Shown here piece by piece: positions 17,152-27,318 of a DNA stretch of 63,100 nt; within the stretch, counting starts at the first letter, position 1; each line of letters starts with the position of its first letter. The notes under the pieces were generated by a model. It was not told the DNA's origin, made no database searches, and worked only from the letters and a program-made list of their open reading frames with translations. A program made the translations under genes and the position numbers. This DNA is from Fulvivirga marina (GTDB lineage: Bacteria; Bacteroidota; Bacteroidia; Cytophagales; Cyclobacteriaceae). Location: NCBI RefSeq assembly GCF_016775155.1, contig NZ_JAEUGD010000003.1, forward strand, positions 50,681 through 113,780, read 5' to 3'.

Positions 17152-18393
17152 ATGGATACCGCTGTATTAATTGAGTCGTTTGCAGACTTTGCAAAACAGA
17201 AAAACATAGATAGACCTACGATGATTCGTATCCTGGAAGATGTATTCAGGACTATGATAAGGAAGAAGTTTGAGACGGATGAGAACTTTGATATAATTAT
17301 TAATGCTGATAAGGGTGACCTGGAAATATGGCGATTTAGAGAAATTGTGGATGACGACTCTGAAGATATATGGGATCATGACAAGATAAGTTTGAGTGAA
17401 GCGCGAAAAATTGAGCCCGATTTTGAAATAGGAGAAGAAGTAGCGGAAGAAATTACATTAATTGATTTTGGACGAAGAGCAGTAATGACGGCTCGGCAAA
17501 CCTTAATCCAAAAGGTAAAGGATCTTGAGAAGGATATACTCTTTCAAAAGTATAAAGACCTTGTTGGGGAAATTATTTCTGGAGAGGTATACCAAATATT
17601 GAGTAGAGAGGTATTGTTGATAGATGCGGAGGGAAATGAAATTTCTATTCCTAAGAATGAACAAATACCAAAAGATAGATTTAGAAAAGGGGATCAGGTT
17701 CGTGCAATTGTAGATCGGGTGGAGATGATCAATGGAAATCCTAAAATTATCCTTTCAAGAACCAGTCCGGTATTTTTGGAAAGACTTTTCGAAAGTGAAG
17801 TTCCTGAGGTATACGATGGTCTGATTACCATTAAGAAGGTAGTAAGAGAACCAGGTGAGAGAGCAAAGGTTGCTGTAGAGTCTTATGATGACAGAATTGA
17901 TCCTGTTGGGGCATGTGTGGGTATGAAAGGGTCAAGAATTCATAGTATAGTGCGTGAACTGCAAAATGAGAACATTGACGTAATTAACTATACGGAGAAT
18001 CTTGATCTTTATATTACAAGAGCCTTAAGTCCGGCCAAGATTACAAGTATAAAAATAAATGAAGAGGAGAAACGTGTAGCTGTATATTTGAAGCCTGACC
18101 AAGTTTCTTTGGCAATAGGTAAAGGTGGTCAGAATATTAAGCTTGCAAGTAAACTTGTAGGCTTGGAAATAGATGTGTTCAGAGAGCTTGGAGACTTTGA
18201 AGAGGAGGATGTGGATCTGGATGAATTCGTAGATGAAATTGAAGATTGGGTTCTTGATGAACTTAAGCGTGTAGGGTTGGATACTGCAAAAAGTGTATTG
18301 GCATTAACCAACGAAGAACTTGGTAGAAGAACTGATTTAGAGGAAGAGACTATAGCGAATGTGAAGAAGGTTCTAAAGCAAGAGTTCGAATAA
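17152..18393 (+). CDS. nusA: Transcription termination/antitermination factor NusA
   Basis: The 413-residue protein modulates RNA polymerase pausing, termination and antitermination. Domain order is the N-terminal polymerase-binding domain (about 1-125), an S1 domain (about 130-200), and two KH domains with GACVGMKGSRI and VSLAIGKGGQNIKLA. A short acidic C-terminal stretch with a helix-hairpin-helix-like segment (VGLDTAKSVLALTNEEL) follows. Only one such C-terminal segment is present, as expected outside Proteobacteria. It could act on the hairpin in its own operon leader, which is inference. Confidence 0.96.
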   Translation: MDTAVLIESFADFAKQKNIDRPTMIRILEDVFRTMIRKKFETDENFDIIINADKGDLEIWRFREIVDDDSEDIWDHDKISLSEARKIEPDFEIGEEVAEEITLIDFGRRAVMTARQTLIQKVKDLEKDILFQKYKDLVGEIISGEVYQILSREVLLIDAEGNEISIPKNEQIPKDRFRKGDQVRAIVDRVEMINGNPKIILSRTSPVFLERLFESEVPEVYDGLITIKKVVREPGERAKVAVESYDDRIDPVGACVGMKGSRIHSIVRELQNENIDVINYTENLDLYITRALSPAKITSIKINEEEKRVAVYLKPDQVSLAIGKGGQNIKLASKLVGLEIDVFRELGDFEEEDVDLDEFVDEIEDWVLDELKRVGLDTAKSVLALTNEELGRRTDLEEETIANVKKVLKQEFE

Positions 18394-18432
18394 CAAATTT
18401 TTTATAATCACAAAAAAAAGGGATATTTGAGT

Positions 18433-21297
18433 ATGTCAGAAGAAAAAACCATGAGGCTTAGTCAAGTCGCTAGAAAGCTTAATGTAGGTAGGACTACAAT
18501 TATAGATTTTCTTGCAGACAAGGGCTTTGAAGTAGACACCAGCCCCAATTCTAAGGTAACAGGTGAACAGTTTGCTATGTTATCTAAGGAGTTTGCTGCG
18601 TCTGCTTCTGAGAAAGAGGAGGCTTCCGGGCTGACTATCGGGACTAAGCATAATGAGCATGTGGTTATTGACAGTGAAAGCGATACTCCGAAGAAGTCGG
18701 ATGACGAAGAAAATATACTTATAAAGAACCTTTCTGCTGGCAAAAATCCTGAAGCAAAAGCAGAGAAGAAAGAGGAACCCGCTGAAGAGAAAAAACCGGA
18801 AAAGGTTGAACATGAAAAGCCTAAGTTACAAGGCATTAAAGTGTTAGGGAAGATAGACTTGGGTAAGAAGAAAGAAGAGCCTAAAAAACCGGAAGTGAAG
18901 GAGGAGCCTAAAAAAGAGGAACCAAAAGCGGAAGAACCCAAGAAAGTAGAGCCTAAGGCGGAAGAGCCTAAGAAAGAAGAACCCAAGAAAGTAGAGCCTA
19001 AGGCGGAAGAGCCTAAGAAAGAAGAACCCAAAAAGGATGTGCATTCTAAGGCTCCACAGCCCGAAGCTGTAAAAGAAAAACAAGAACATAAAGAGAAGCC
19101 TAAGGAGGTTGAGAAAGAGCAACCAAAGGCTAAAGAAGTGAAAAAAGTAGAGCCTAAAGCTGAGCCTGAAAAATCACAAGTTATTGAGGCTAAGGCTGAC
19201 AAATTAAAAGGACTTAAAGTAGTGGGCAAGATCGAATTGCCTGTCGAAAAAGATAAAAAGAAAGATAAACCTGTAGCCTCTTCTGACGATAGAAAAGAGC
19301 AGAAAAAGAAAAAGAGGCCGAGAAAGAGGATCCCTAGGCAGGATACTCAAGATCGAGGTAAACCAAGAAGAGCGAGAGCTGAAAAGGAGGAACCATCCGA
19401 TAAGGAAATTCAAGATAAAATTAAAGCTACTCTTGCTAAGTTAAGCGGTACCAAAAAGAAAAGTTCAGGCTCCAAGTATAGAAGAGAAAAAAGATCTGCC
19501 ATAGCTGAGGCTAAGGAAGAGCAGATGCTACAAGAAGAGCAGGAGTCAAAAACACTAAAGGTTACCGAGTTTATCTCTGCTAACGATCTTGCTTCTTTGA
19601 TGAATGTATCCGTAAACGACGTTATCTCAACGTGTATGGGCTTAGGTATGTTCGTTTCTATTAATCAGCGACTTGATGCTGAATCTATAACAGTTATTGC
19701 TGATGAATTTGGCTTTAATGTAGAGTTTACTTCAACAGATGACGAAGTTGAGGTTGCTGTAGATGAGGATTCAGAGGAAGATTTGGAGCATAGAGCACCG
19801 ATTGTAACTATCATGGGACACGTTGACCATGGTAAGACATCATTGCTTGATTTTATCAGAAGCTCTAAGGTAACAGCAGGAGAGGCAGGGGGAATTACGC
19901 AGCACATCGGTGCCTATGATGTAATGACTTCCAGCGGACAAAAAATTGCATTCTTAGATACACCAGGTCACGAAGCATTTACAGCAATGCGTGCCCGTGG
20001 TGCTAAAGTAACAGATATAGTGATTATTGTTGTGGCTGCTGATGATGACGTGATGCCACAAACTAAAGAGGCTATTAATCATGCTCAAGTAGCTGGTGTG
20101 CCAATTGTAATTGCTATAAACAAAGTGGATAAGCCAAATGCTAATCCGGATAAAATCAAGGAAGCGCTTTCTAACATCAATATACTTGTTGAAGATTGGG
20201 GAGGTAAATACCAGTGTCAGGAAATTTCAGCAAAAACAGGACAAGGTGTCGATGAGTTATTAGAGAAAGTATTGCTTGAAGCTGAATTACTTGAGTTAAA
20301 AGCGAATCCCAACAAAAATGCAGTGGGTACTGTGATTGAAGCTTCACTGGATAAGGGACGTGGTTATGTTGCTACTTTGTTGGTACAAAGTGGTGTGATG
20401 AAGGTTGGTGATGTTATACTTGCCGGAGCTTATCATGGTAGAGTAAAGGCTATGTTTGATCACACTGGTAAGAAGATGGATCAGGCTGGGCCGTCCACAC
20501 CGGTACAGATGTTAGGTCTTGATGGTGCTCCTCAGGCTGGTGATAAATTTAACGTCATGGAAACTGACAGGGAGGCCAGAGAGATTGCCACGAAGCGAGA
20601 GCAGATACTTAGGGAGCAAAGTATAAGAACCAAGAAGCATATTACACTTGATGAAATCGGGCGAAGACTTGCGATTGGTTCATTTAAAGAACTAAATGTT
20701 ATTGTAAAAGGTGACGTAGATGGTTCTGTAGAAGCTCTTTCTGATTCACTGCTAAAATTAAGTACAGAGGAGATTCAGGTAAATATCATACATAAAGCAG
20801 TGGGGCAAATCTCAGAATCTGATGTATTGCTTGCCTCTGCCTCTGATGCGGTAATAGTTGGATTCCAGGTTAGACCATCTGCTTCAGCTCGAAGACTTGC
20901 TGAAAATGAAGAGATAGAGATCAGACTTTATTCTGTAATTTACGATGCTATCAATGATGTGAAAGATGCCATGGAGGGGATGCTTGATCCTGAAGTGGAG
21001 GAAGTTATTGTTGGTAACGTAGAAGTTAGAGATGTATTTAAAATATCCAAGGTTGGTACAGTAGCTGGCTGTATGGTTACTGAGGGTTACATCAAGCGCA
21101 ATAACCCTATCCGATTGATCCGTGACGGTATTGTTGTTTACTCTGGAGAAATGGGGCAATTAAAGCGCTTCAAAGACGATGTAAATGAAGTCAAAAATGG
21201 ATATGAATGTGGTATCAGTATAAAGAACTTCAATGATATCAAAGAGGGAGATGTCATTGAAAGTTACGAAGAACGTGAAACGAAAAGAACGCTATAA
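18433..21297 (+). CDS. infB: Translation initiation factor IF-2
   Basis: I start at the ATG at 18433; a TTG two codons earlier is also in frame. The 954-residue GTPase brings initiator tRNA to the ribosome. The N-terminal IF2_N helix-turn-helix ([20 protein letters not shown]) is followed by about 330 residues rich in Lys, Glu and Pro with tandem repeats. A second IF2_N-like segment lies near residue 375. The G domain starts near residue 460 with GHVDHGKT (from Gly462), then DTPGHEAF and NKVDKP. The beta-barrel and C1/C2 domains complete it. It closes the rimP-nusA-infB operon. Confidence 0.97.
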   Translation: MSEEKTMRLSQVARKLNVGRTTIIDFLADKGFEVDTSPNSKVTGEQFAMLSKEFAASASEKEEASGLTIGTKHNEHVVIDSESDTPKKSDDEENILIKNLSAGKNPEAKAEKKEEPAEEKKPEKVEHEKPKLQGIKVLGKIDLGKKKEEPKKPEVKEEPKKEEPKAEEPKKVEPKAEEPKKEEPKKVEPKAEEPKKEEPKKDVHSKAPQPEAVKEKQEHKEKPKEVEKEQPKAKEVKKVEPKAEPEKSQVIEAKADKLKGLKVVGKIELPVEKDKKKDKPVASSDDRKEQKKKKRPRKRIPRQDTQDRGKPRRARAEKEEPSDKEIQDKIKATLAKLSGTKKKSSGSKYRREKRSAIAEAKEEQMLQEEQESKTLKVTEFISANDLASLMNVSVNDVISTCMGLGMFVSINQRLDAESITVIADEFGFNVEFTSTDDEVEVAVDEDSEEDLEHRAPIVTIMGHVDHGKTSLLDFIRSSKVTAGEAGGITQHIGAYDVMTSSGQKIAFLDTPGHEAFTAMRARGAKVTDIVIIVVAADDDVMPQTKEAINHAQVAGVPIVIAINKVDKPNANPDKIKEALSNINILVEDWGGKYQCQEISAKTGQGVDELLEKVLLEAELLELKANPNKNAVGTVIEASLDKGRGYVATLLVQSGVMKVGDVILAGAYHGRVKAMFDHTGKKMDQAGPSTPVQMLGLDGAPQAGDKFNVMETDREAREIATKREQILREQSIRTKKHITLDEIGRRLAIGSFKELNVIVKGDVDGSVEALSDSLLKLSTEEIQVNIIHKAVGQISESDVLLASASDAVIVGFQVRPSASARRLAENEEIEIRLYSVIYDAINDVKDAMEGMLDPEVEEVIVGNVEVRDVFKISKVGTVAGCMVTEGYIKRNNPIRLIRDGIVVYSGEMGQLKRFKDDVNEVKNGYECGISIKNFNDIKEGDVIESYEERETKRTL
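18931..19020 (+). repeat. Two identical 45-bp tandem repeats inside infB
   Basis: 18931-18975 and 18976-19020 are identical over 45 bp, and the first 10 bp recur at 19021. Each unit encodes [15 protein letters not shown], in the flexible linker of IF-2. Identity at every third codon position implies recent duplication or slippage; flanking sequence holds more diverged copies. Confidence 0.95.
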
Positions 21298-21315
21298 TAT
21301 TTTATAAATGGCAAT

Positions 21316-21341
21316 AAAAAAGGGCCTGGCGCCCTTTTTTT
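21316..21341 (+). terminator. Terminator of rimP-nusA-infB operon
   Basis: AAAAAAGGGC (21316-21325) pairs with GCCCTTTTTT (from 21331) around a 5-nt loop, 18 bp after the infB stop. Confidence 0.9.
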
Positions 21342-21524
21342 ATTGTTGAAAGTTTTATTATTTAATAATAGCAGTAATTTTTTTTATTATAAAAGTATTT
21401 TTGTTCTTATAATTGAGGAGATATTTCAACACTCTCCCGTTACTGTGTATTATTTGTTCTTTTTTTTCTCAAAGAATATTAAAATTGGAGAGATATTTTT
21501 AAATTGTCCTTTAAATAAATTTTA

Positions 21525-21554
21525 TTTGTTTAACATAACCTTACAATACCTTTA
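21525..21554 (+). promoter_or_regulatory. Weak promoter candidate for membrane zinc-ribbon gene
   Basis: TTTG at 21525-21528 and TACCTTTA at 21547-21554 are 18 nt apart, with one mismatch in the -7 box. The rest of 21342-21524 is very AT-rich and shows no gene I can support. Confidence 0.35.
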
Positions 21555-21568
21555 AAAAATAATAGGCC

Positions 21569-22321
21569 ATGGAAGAAACCCCGATACAATCTTTTGATAC
21601 CTGGAATACGTGGGCGCAGTATCTTGCTTACGGTTTGACGGGCTTAGCAGTTCTTGTTTTATTAGGCCATCTTCTCAAACTAACGGCTACAAGTGATTCT
21701 AAAAGCAAGTACGATTATATTAACCGGAGTGAAATAAGCATTTTGTTGATAGGTAGCATATTGATTATTATCGCAGGAGGTCTTTATGCTAATTCATTTA
21801 TAGCTGAGTTAGGGGTATTGTGGCTGTTCGTGAGAGTATTTGTTACTATATCTATGGGTTTGATTATAGGTGTTATCATCCAAAATCTACTTAAGTTTTA
21901 CTACCCTTTCTATATTGAGAAGCGTCTGAAGAAGTTGAGGTACAAGCCAAGAATTTCCCCTAAAACAGGGAAGCCTATGAAGCTTTTGAGTGAGGAGGAA
22001 GAGGATGTTTATTTGGATGAGGGTATGCAGGCTGAAGAAGAAATCTACTCTGTTGATTATGATGTTTGGGTGGATGAAGAAACAGGGTATACTAAAATTG
22101 AAAAGTATGCTGGGCACCTGCATGCATTACAGTGTCCTGAGTGTAACTATCAGACATTCAGGGTTTCAAGAGAGGAGATTTTAAAGGCTCCATCTTCTAC
22201 AGAAGAGGGAGAGCTTCTGAAACATTTTGAATGTGGATACTGTGGGTATAAGGCTAAGAAGAATTTCAAAATTGGTATGTTGCATGACACAGCTCAGTCT
22301 GAGGAAACAGCAACGGCTTAA
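21569..22321 (+). CDS. Membrane protein with cytoplasmic C-terminal zinc ribbon
   Basis: The 250-residue protein has three hydrophobic segments (about residues 15-36, 51-71 and 74-98), then a basic and acidic soluble region. Near residues 185-240 two CxxC knuckles appear, CPEC and CGYC, about 40 residues apart, which should bind one zinc ion. I do not recognise a named family. It follows the infB operon with its own weak promoter and ends at a probable terminator. Confidence 0.7.
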   Translation: MEETPIQSFDTWNTWAQYLAYGLTGLAVLVLLGHLLKLTATSDSKSKYDYINRSEISILLIGSILIIIAGGLYANSFIAELGVLWLFVRVFVTISMGLIIGVIIQNLLKFYYPFYIEKRLKKLRYKPRISPKTGKPMKLLSEEEEDVYLDEGMQAEEEIYSVDYDVWVDEETGYTKIEKYAGHLHALQCPECNYQTFRVSREEILKAPSSTEEGELLKHFECGYCGYKAKKNFKIGMLHDTAQSEETATA

Positions 22322-22342
22322 CTTTACCAAAACAGATTATAG

Positions 22343-22370
22343 AAGGGCTGCCCATAAGGGTGGCCTTTTT
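22343..22370 (+). terminator. Probable terminator after membrane zinc-ribbon gene
   Basis: AAGGGCTGCCC (22343-22353) can pair with GGGTGGCCTT (22358-22367) with two G-U pairs and one bulge, followed by T residues, 22 bp after the stop. Confidence 0.6.
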
Positions 22371-22449
22371 GTTTTATATCAAAACTTCAGAGTGCACTTA
22401 ATGGTTGCGCAGTGCTTTTGTTATGGTGTGTAATATGGGAGTTGGGTTT

Positions 22450-22707
22450 TCAGTACATCAAATCCCCAGGAAGCTTAATTTGGTCAGAGTAGAATTTCAT
22501 CCGGGTATGATTTTTCTCTAAAGGTTGTACTTTTTCAATGAGATCATGTTTGTGGTTGTAGAAAACTTCAACATAAAAATTGTTGAGCAGGTATAGGTTT
22601 ATTTTATAGCCATAATACCGAATAGAGACAATAAAACTACCTTCTAAAAACAATGTTTTTAATTGGTCTTTTAGTTCAAGGGTAGTGAATTTATGGGAAG
22701 GCATCAT
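22450..22707 (-). CDS. Small hypothetical protein, 85 aa
   Basis: The frame is open for 85 codons. It encodes an aromatic-rich soluble protein (SIRYYGYKINLYLLNNFYVEVFYN) with regular alternation typical of beta strands and no signal peptide. The start could be either of the first two Met codons. The open frame and protein-like composition support a real gene, but I cannot name it. It lies alone between two terminators. Confidence 0.5.
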   Translation of the reverse strand: MMPSHKFTTLELKDQLKTLFLEGSFIVSIRYYGYKINLYLLNNFYVEVFYNHKHDLIEKVQPLEKNHTRMKFYSDQIKLPGDLMY

Positions 22708-22874
22708 CCTTCGAACATAGCCAATATATAAATAAGAAAAAAGACAATATTTCTAAATATATAACTTGAGGCTGAAATTGTAGGGGATTGGGCTATCAAG
22801 CAATATCTTAAAATCAATTGTGATAGTTAGGTTTAGGCTGCTCTATGATCTCTTGGTTCGTAGTGAGGGGTGTA

Positions 22875-22916
22875 AAAAACAAAAAGCCTTTCTTTTGAGA
22901 AAGACTTTTTGTTTTT
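22875..22916 (-). terminator. Terminator of tRNA-His
   Basis: Bases 22875-22893 and 22898-22916 form a 19-bp stem with one mismatch around TTTG. Read on the minus strand it ends in a T-rich run directly after the tRNA 3' end. Confidence 0.8.
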
Positions 22917-22918
22917 AG

Positions 22919-22993
22919 GGTGGAAGATGGGACTCGAACCCACGACCTCCTGAACCACAATCAGGCGTTCTAACCAACTGAACTACAACCACC
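22919..22993 (-). tRNA. tRNA-His (GTG)
   Basis: The minus strand folds as a cloverleaf: D arm GTTC/GAAC, anticodon stem CCTGA/TCAGG with loop TTGTGGT and anticodon GTG, T arm TGGG/CCCA with TTCGAGT. An extra G at -1 opposite C73 is the histidine identity element. The 3' CCA is not encoded. The acceptor stem as read (GTGGTTG with CTTCCAC) has two adjacent U-U mismatches at pairs 5-68 and 6-67, which is unusual. Confidence 0.9.
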
Positions 22994-23064
22994 ATTTTCC
23001 CTATTGGGAGTGCAAATGTAGATAGTTGTTGTGAATTTACAAATATTTATAGAAATAAAAATTT

Positions 23065-24402
23065 TTATCTTTCAAATAAAAGTCTTTTGCCTTTAATACT
23101 TTCATCAAATTGACCTTGTTCATATGCTAAGTGTCCGGATACAAACGTGTGTGTTATTGAGGATTTGAAAGTCTGTCCTTCAAAAGGTGACCAACCACAT
23201 TTTGCGAGAATATTTGATTTGTCGACAGTCCAGGGCTGGTTTGAGTCAACTATAGCAATGTCGGCATAATAACCTTCACGAAGAAACCCCCTTTTCTTTA
23301 TGTCGAATAGAATTGCTGGGTTGTGGCACATCTTCTCTACTATTTGTTCTAAAGTAATTTTACCTTCGTGATATAACTCTAGCATAGCCGGCAAGCTGTG
23401 TTGGATAAGTGGGCCGCCAGATGGCGCTTTGAAATAGGAATTGTTCTTTTCTTCAAAAGTGTGAGGAGCGTGGTCAGTAGCCACTACATCAATTCTGCCA
23501 TCAATTACAGCTTGAAGTATAGCTTCCTGATCAGCTTTTGTTTTTACTGCTGGGTTCCACTTGATCAGCGTACCTTTTTGCGCATAGTCTGCGTCATTAA
23601 ACCATAAGTGGTGTACACATGCTTCCGCAGTTATTTTCTTATCTTTAAGGGGGGTTGAATTATCAAAAAGACCTAGCTCCTTAGCTGTTGAAATGTGTAG
23701 AATGTGCAGTTGTGTGCCATATTTTTTAGCCAAGGCTACGGCCATTGAAGAAGATTTGTAGCAAGCTTCTTCGCTGCGGATTAATGGATGACATTGGATG
23801 GGGACATCTTCTCCATATTTTTCTTTATATATTTCTGTGTTCCTTCTTATTGTAGCTTCATCTTCACAGTGCGTTGCTATAAGCATATCCACTTTTGAGA
23901 ATATATTTTCAAGCGTTTTTTCATTATCAACTAACATATTGCCTGTTGATGATCCCATAAAGACTTTTATGCCGCAAACCCTATCAATAGGTGTTTTTAA
24001 GACTTCATCGATGTTATCATTACTGGCTCCCATAAAAAAAGAATAGTTGGAGAGAGAGGTGTTTTTTCCTATTTCATATTTCTCTTCAAGTAACTCCTGG
24101 GACAATGTATTAGGTACGGTATTAGGCATTTCCATAAATGAAGTTACTCCGCCAGCAACTGCTGCGCGCGACTCAGTATATATATTTGCCTTATGCGTCA
24201 GGCCCGGCTCTCTGAAATGGACCTGATCATCAATAACACCAGGTAATACAAATGCACCCTTTGCATCAATTACTTTATTTGCTTCGGAGGCATTGATCTC
24301 TCTGGCAATCTTGTGTATAAATTCACCTTTGATAAGAATATCAGAAGAAAAGGTCTTACCTTCATTAATTATTTGGGCATTTGTAATTAATATCGATTTC
24401 AT
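23065..24402 (-). CDS. pyrC: Dihydroorotase
   Basis: The 445-residue amidohydrolase closes carbamoyl-aspartate to dihydroorotate in pyrimidine synthesis. It has the metal-binding DQVHFREPG (HxxR type; most dihydroorotases have DxHxH or DxHxR), Lys in IKVFMGSSTGN for the carbamylated bridge, LHISTAKE and ATDHAPHTFEEK with the catalytic Asp. Length and motifs fit class I dihydroorotase. Allantoinase or dihydropyrimidinase relatives are less likely. It is transcribed alone, divergent from the DEAD-box helicase gene. Confidence 0.9.
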   Translation of the reverse strand: MKSILITNAQIINEGKTFSSDILIKGEFIHKIAREINASEANKVIDAKGAFVLPGVIDDQVHFREPGLTHKANIYTESRAAVAGGVTSFMEMPNTVPNTLSQELLEEKYEIGKNTSLSNYSFFMGASNDNIDEVLKTPIDRVCGIKVFMGSSTGNMLVDNEKTLENIFSKVDMLIATHCEDEATIRRNTEIYKEKYGEDVPIQCHPLIRSEEACYKSSSMAVALAKKYGTQLHILHISTAKELGLFDNSTPLKDKKITAEACVHHLWFNDADYAQKGTLIKWNPAVKTKADQEAILQAVIDGRIDVVATDHAPHTFEEKNNSYFKAPSGGPLIQHSLPAMLELYHEGKITLEQIVEKMCHNPAILFDIKKRGFLREGYYADIAIVDSNQPWTVDKSNILAKCGWSPFEGQTFKSSITHTFVSGHLAYEQGQFDESIKGKRLLFER

Positions 24403-24578
24403 GCGCGTCTAGTTGTTTTGAATGGAATACATGCCTGATGATGTAAGATGTTTAACAAGCAGGCTGTAAATACTTCCCAATTTATGCGAGATAATATTAT
24501 ATCCGATACATTGGCTCAGCGATATTAATTGCAAATTACAGGCATTCGCGATCAAGCAGCAAATAAACCTTGTGATTT

Positions 24579-25889
24579 ATGAGTAAGGAAATAGAGTCAT
24601 TTGAAGATTTTAAATTAAACAGGCAAATTATAAATGCAATTGAGGAACTCGGTTTTCAAGAGCCTACTCCAATTCAAAAAGAAGCAATACCTCTTGTACT
24701 CTCTGGACATGATGTTATGGGTATTGCGCAGACAGGTACTGGGAAAACAGCAGCATTTGTACTGCCTATACTAATGAAAATAAAGTATGCCCAGGGGAAT
24801 GATCCGCGAGCTTTAATATTAGCTCCCACCCGTGAGCTTATTTTACAGATAGAGGAGAATATTAACATGTTTTCCACTTATCTGGATATTCGTTATACCT
24901 CTTTGTATGGAGGAGTTGGGCCTAAAACTCAAATTGAGAGTATACAGAAGGGGGTCGATATTGTGCTGGCTACTCCTGGAAGATTCATGGATATTTACTT
25001 GAAAGGAGAGTTAAATACAAAGCTTATAAAAACGCTTGTGCTTGATGAAGCAGATAAAATGATGGATATGGGGTTCATGCCTCAAATTAGGAAGATATTG
25101 GAGGTAATTCCAGTTAAGCGTCAAAATTTGCTCTTTTCAGCTACTATGGCCGAAAGGGTTTTAAAACTTTCTGAGGAGTTTCTCGAATTTCCGGAGATTG
25201 TAGAGGTAGCTCCTCAAGCCACTACCACTGACACCATTGAACAGCAGCTGTATCAGGTGCCTAATATGAGAACTAAAATAAACTTTCTTGAATATCTGCT
25301 GAAGCAAGAGGAGTTTAACCGGGTTTTGGTTTTTACCAGAACCAAGTCAACGGCAGATAATGTATTTAAATACCTGGATAGAAAGGGACTCGGTCCTGTA
25401 CGTGTCATACACTCCAATAAGGGGCAAAATAGCAGGATCAATGCTATAAATGAGTTTAAAGAAGGGGAGTTGAAGGTCCTGGTTTCTACAGATGTTTCGG
25501 CGCGCGGCATTGATGTTAGCATGGTTTCCCATGTTATTAATTTTGATGTCCCAATCATTTATGAAGACTATGTGCATAGGATTGGAAGAACAGGAAGAGC
25601 TAAAAACGAAGGTGTAGCACTGACCTTTGCCAATAAGGCAGAAATGCTTCATATCGGTAAAATACAAGAGCTTATAAGAGCTGAAATACCACTGAAGGCT
25701 CTACCTGATGTTATTGAGATAACAGAAACACCCCGTCAGGAAAGGATTGATATTGAGATGGATATTGATGCTTTTAAGAGAAGGGAAAATCCTGATTTTA
25801 AAGGTGCCTTCCATGAGAAAAAAAAGCGTTTTGGTGATAAGTCAAAAAAGAAAACCAATGCAAGAAAAAGAAAAACGCGTAGGAAATAA
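24579..25889 (+). CDS. DEAD-box ATP-dependent RNA helicase
   Basis: The 436-residue protein contains the full helicase set: Q motif with PTPIQKEAIP, AQTGTGKT (Walker A), PTRELILQ, TPGRF, DEAD, SAT, ARGIDV and HRIGRTGRA. The C-terminal ~60 residues are strongly basic (KKKRFGDKSKKKTNARKRKTRRK, given here only as composition: Lys/Arg-rich), which favours RNA binding. It belongs with RhlE-type helicases involved in RNA decay or ribosome assembly. Start and length are normal. The M28 peptidase gene follows after 37 bp. Confidence 0.93.
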   Translation: MSKEIESFEDFKLNRQIINAIEELGFQEPTPIQKEAIPLVLSGHDVMGIAQTGTGKTAAFVLPILMKIKYAQGNDPRALILAPTRELILQIEENINMFSTYLDIRYTSLYGGVGPKTQIESIQKGVDIVLATPGRFMDIYLKGELNTKLIKTLVLDEADKMMDMGFMPQIRKILEVIPVKRQNLLFSATMAERVLKLSEEFLEFPEIVEVAPQATTTDTIEQQLYQVPNMRTKINFLEYLLKQEEFNRVLVFTRTKSTADNVFKYLDRKGLGPVRVIHSNKGQNSRINAINEFKEGELKVLVSTDVSARGIDVSMVSHVINFDVPIIYEDYVHRIGRTGRAKNEGVALTFANKAEMLHIGKIQELIRAEIPLKALPDVIEITETPRQERIDIEMDIDAFKRRENPDFKGAFHEKKKRFGDKSKKKTNARKRKTRRK

Positions 25890-25926
25890 GAACTATTGAG
25901 AGATTTAATAAAACCTAACCACATTG

Positions 25927-27318
25927 ATGAGAAGATTGTATTTGCTGCTCTTTCTTGGAGTAATAATTCTGTTCCCTTTTAAAGTATTCAGCCAGTCAGA
26001 TGGTGATATGCTGAAAAATATATTTGATGACGCACTGACCAATGGGCACTCGTATGAGATGTTAGATTATCTGAGTAATAAAATTGGAGGTCGTTTGAGT
26101 GGGTCTCCCGAAGCTGCCGCCGCTGTAGAGTGGAGCCGGCAAAAGATGACTCAATTGGGATTTGATACAGTGTTTTTACAGGAGGTAATGGTGCCTCACT
26201 GGGTAAGGGGAAAAAAAGAAGTTGTTAGAGTCATTAATTCCGAAAGATATGGTGCTTTTGAGCTTGCCGCTTGTGCACTTGGCAATTCAGTAGGTACCGG
26301 TGATCAGGGTATAGTTGCCAATATTCTAGAAGTTGATGGTATAGAGGCTCTTAAAAAACTTGGTAAGAAGAATGTAGAGGGAAAGGTCGTTTTTTTTAAC
26401 CGCCCCATGGATCCAACACATATAAGTACGTTTGAAGCCTATAGTGGTGCGGTCGATCAGAGAGTTTATGGAGCATCAGAAGCTGCAAGTCTGGGAGCAC
26501 TTGCGGTTGTAGTACGGTCCATGGCATCCAATGATGATGATATCCCACATACTGGAACCTTGATATATAAAGATGGAGTAAAACAAATTCCAGCATTTGC
26601 CATAAGTACTAATTCTGCTAATTTGCTAAGCAAGAGTATAAAATCTCAGGCTGGTTTAAAACTGTATATTGAGGCTCATTGCGAAATGTTGCCTGATGTG
26701 TTGTCATACAATGTTATTGGGGAAATACGAGGTTTGGAGAACCCTGATGAATATATTGTAGTGGGTGGACATTTGGACTCATGGGATCTTGGTGATGGAG
26801 CCCATGACGATGGTGCAGGGTGTGTTCAGGCCATTGAGACGCTGCGCATATTAAAAAATATTGGGTATAGGCCAAAACATTCTATACGGGCAGTGATGTT
26901 TATGAACGAAGAGAATGGTTTGAGAGGTGGTCTTAAATATGCGCAATGGGTCAAGGAAAACAATGAAAGGCATCATGCTGCCATTGAATCGGATAGGGGA
27001 GGCTTTACACCTAAAGGCTTTACTATGACGGGAAGTGAAGAAGCTTATAATCAACTTGTTGGTTGGAAGCCCTTGTTTGAACCCTATGGAATCTATGACT
27101 TTGGCCAGTCAGGAGGTGGTGCAGATATTGGACCTCTAGAGGAGCAAGGTACGGCGTTGTTTGGGTTTTTGCCCGATTCACAACGTTATTTTAATCTTCA
27201 TCATACTACTGCAGATACATTTGATAAAATAGATAAAAGAGAGCTTGAGCTAGGAGCTGCCAGTATGGCGGCTTTGGTTTATTTAATAGATAAATACGGA
27301 ATAAATGGAAAAAATTGA
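25927..27318 (+). CDS. Secreted M28 peptidase, PGCP (carboxypeptidase Q)-like
   Basis: The ATG at 25927 is preferred over an in-frame TTG one codon earlier. The product of 463 residues has a signal peptide (LLLFLGVIILFPFKVFSQ). A PA-like insert is present in the middle. The M28 domain shows VGGHLDSWDLGDGAHDDGAG, MFMNEENGLRGG, ESDRGG and the late HHTTADTFDKID, giving both zinc sites and the catalytic Glu. It probably cleaves dipeptides in the periplasm. Its last 14 bp overlap the start of the nitronate monooxygenase gene, so the two are translationally coupled. Confidence 0.9.
   Translation: MRRLYLLLFLGVIILFPFKVFSQSDGDMLKNIFDDALTNGHSYEMLDYLSNKIGGRLSGSPEAAAAVEWSRQKMTQLGFDTVFLQEVMVPHWVRGKKEVVRVINSERYGAFELAACALGNSVGTGDQGIVANILEVDGIEALKKLGKKNVEGKVVFFNRPMDPTHISTFEAYSGAVDQRVYGASEAASLGALAVVVRSMASNDDDIPHTGTLIYKDGVKQIPAFAISTNSANLLSKSIKSQAGLKLYIEAHCEMLPDVLSYNVIGEIRGLENPDEYIVVGGHLDSWDLGDGAHDDGAGCVQAIETLRILKNIGYRPKHSIRAVMFMNEENGLRGGLKYAQWVKENNERHHAAIESDRGGFTPKGFTMTGSEEAYNQLVGWKPLFEPYGIYDFGQSGGGADIGPLEEQGTALFGFLPDSQRYFNLHHTTADTFDKIDKRELELGAASMAALVYLIDKYGINGKN

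Noticed and set aside
18462-19229. Long antisense frame (255 codons) and others within infB
   Set aside because: Opposite-strand shadow of the Lys/Glu/Pro repeat region; Ser/Phe-rich low-complexity translation.
21343-21555. 70-codon frame downstream of infB
   Set aside because: TTG start, Phe/Ile/Asn-rich translation of AT-rich intergenic DNA.
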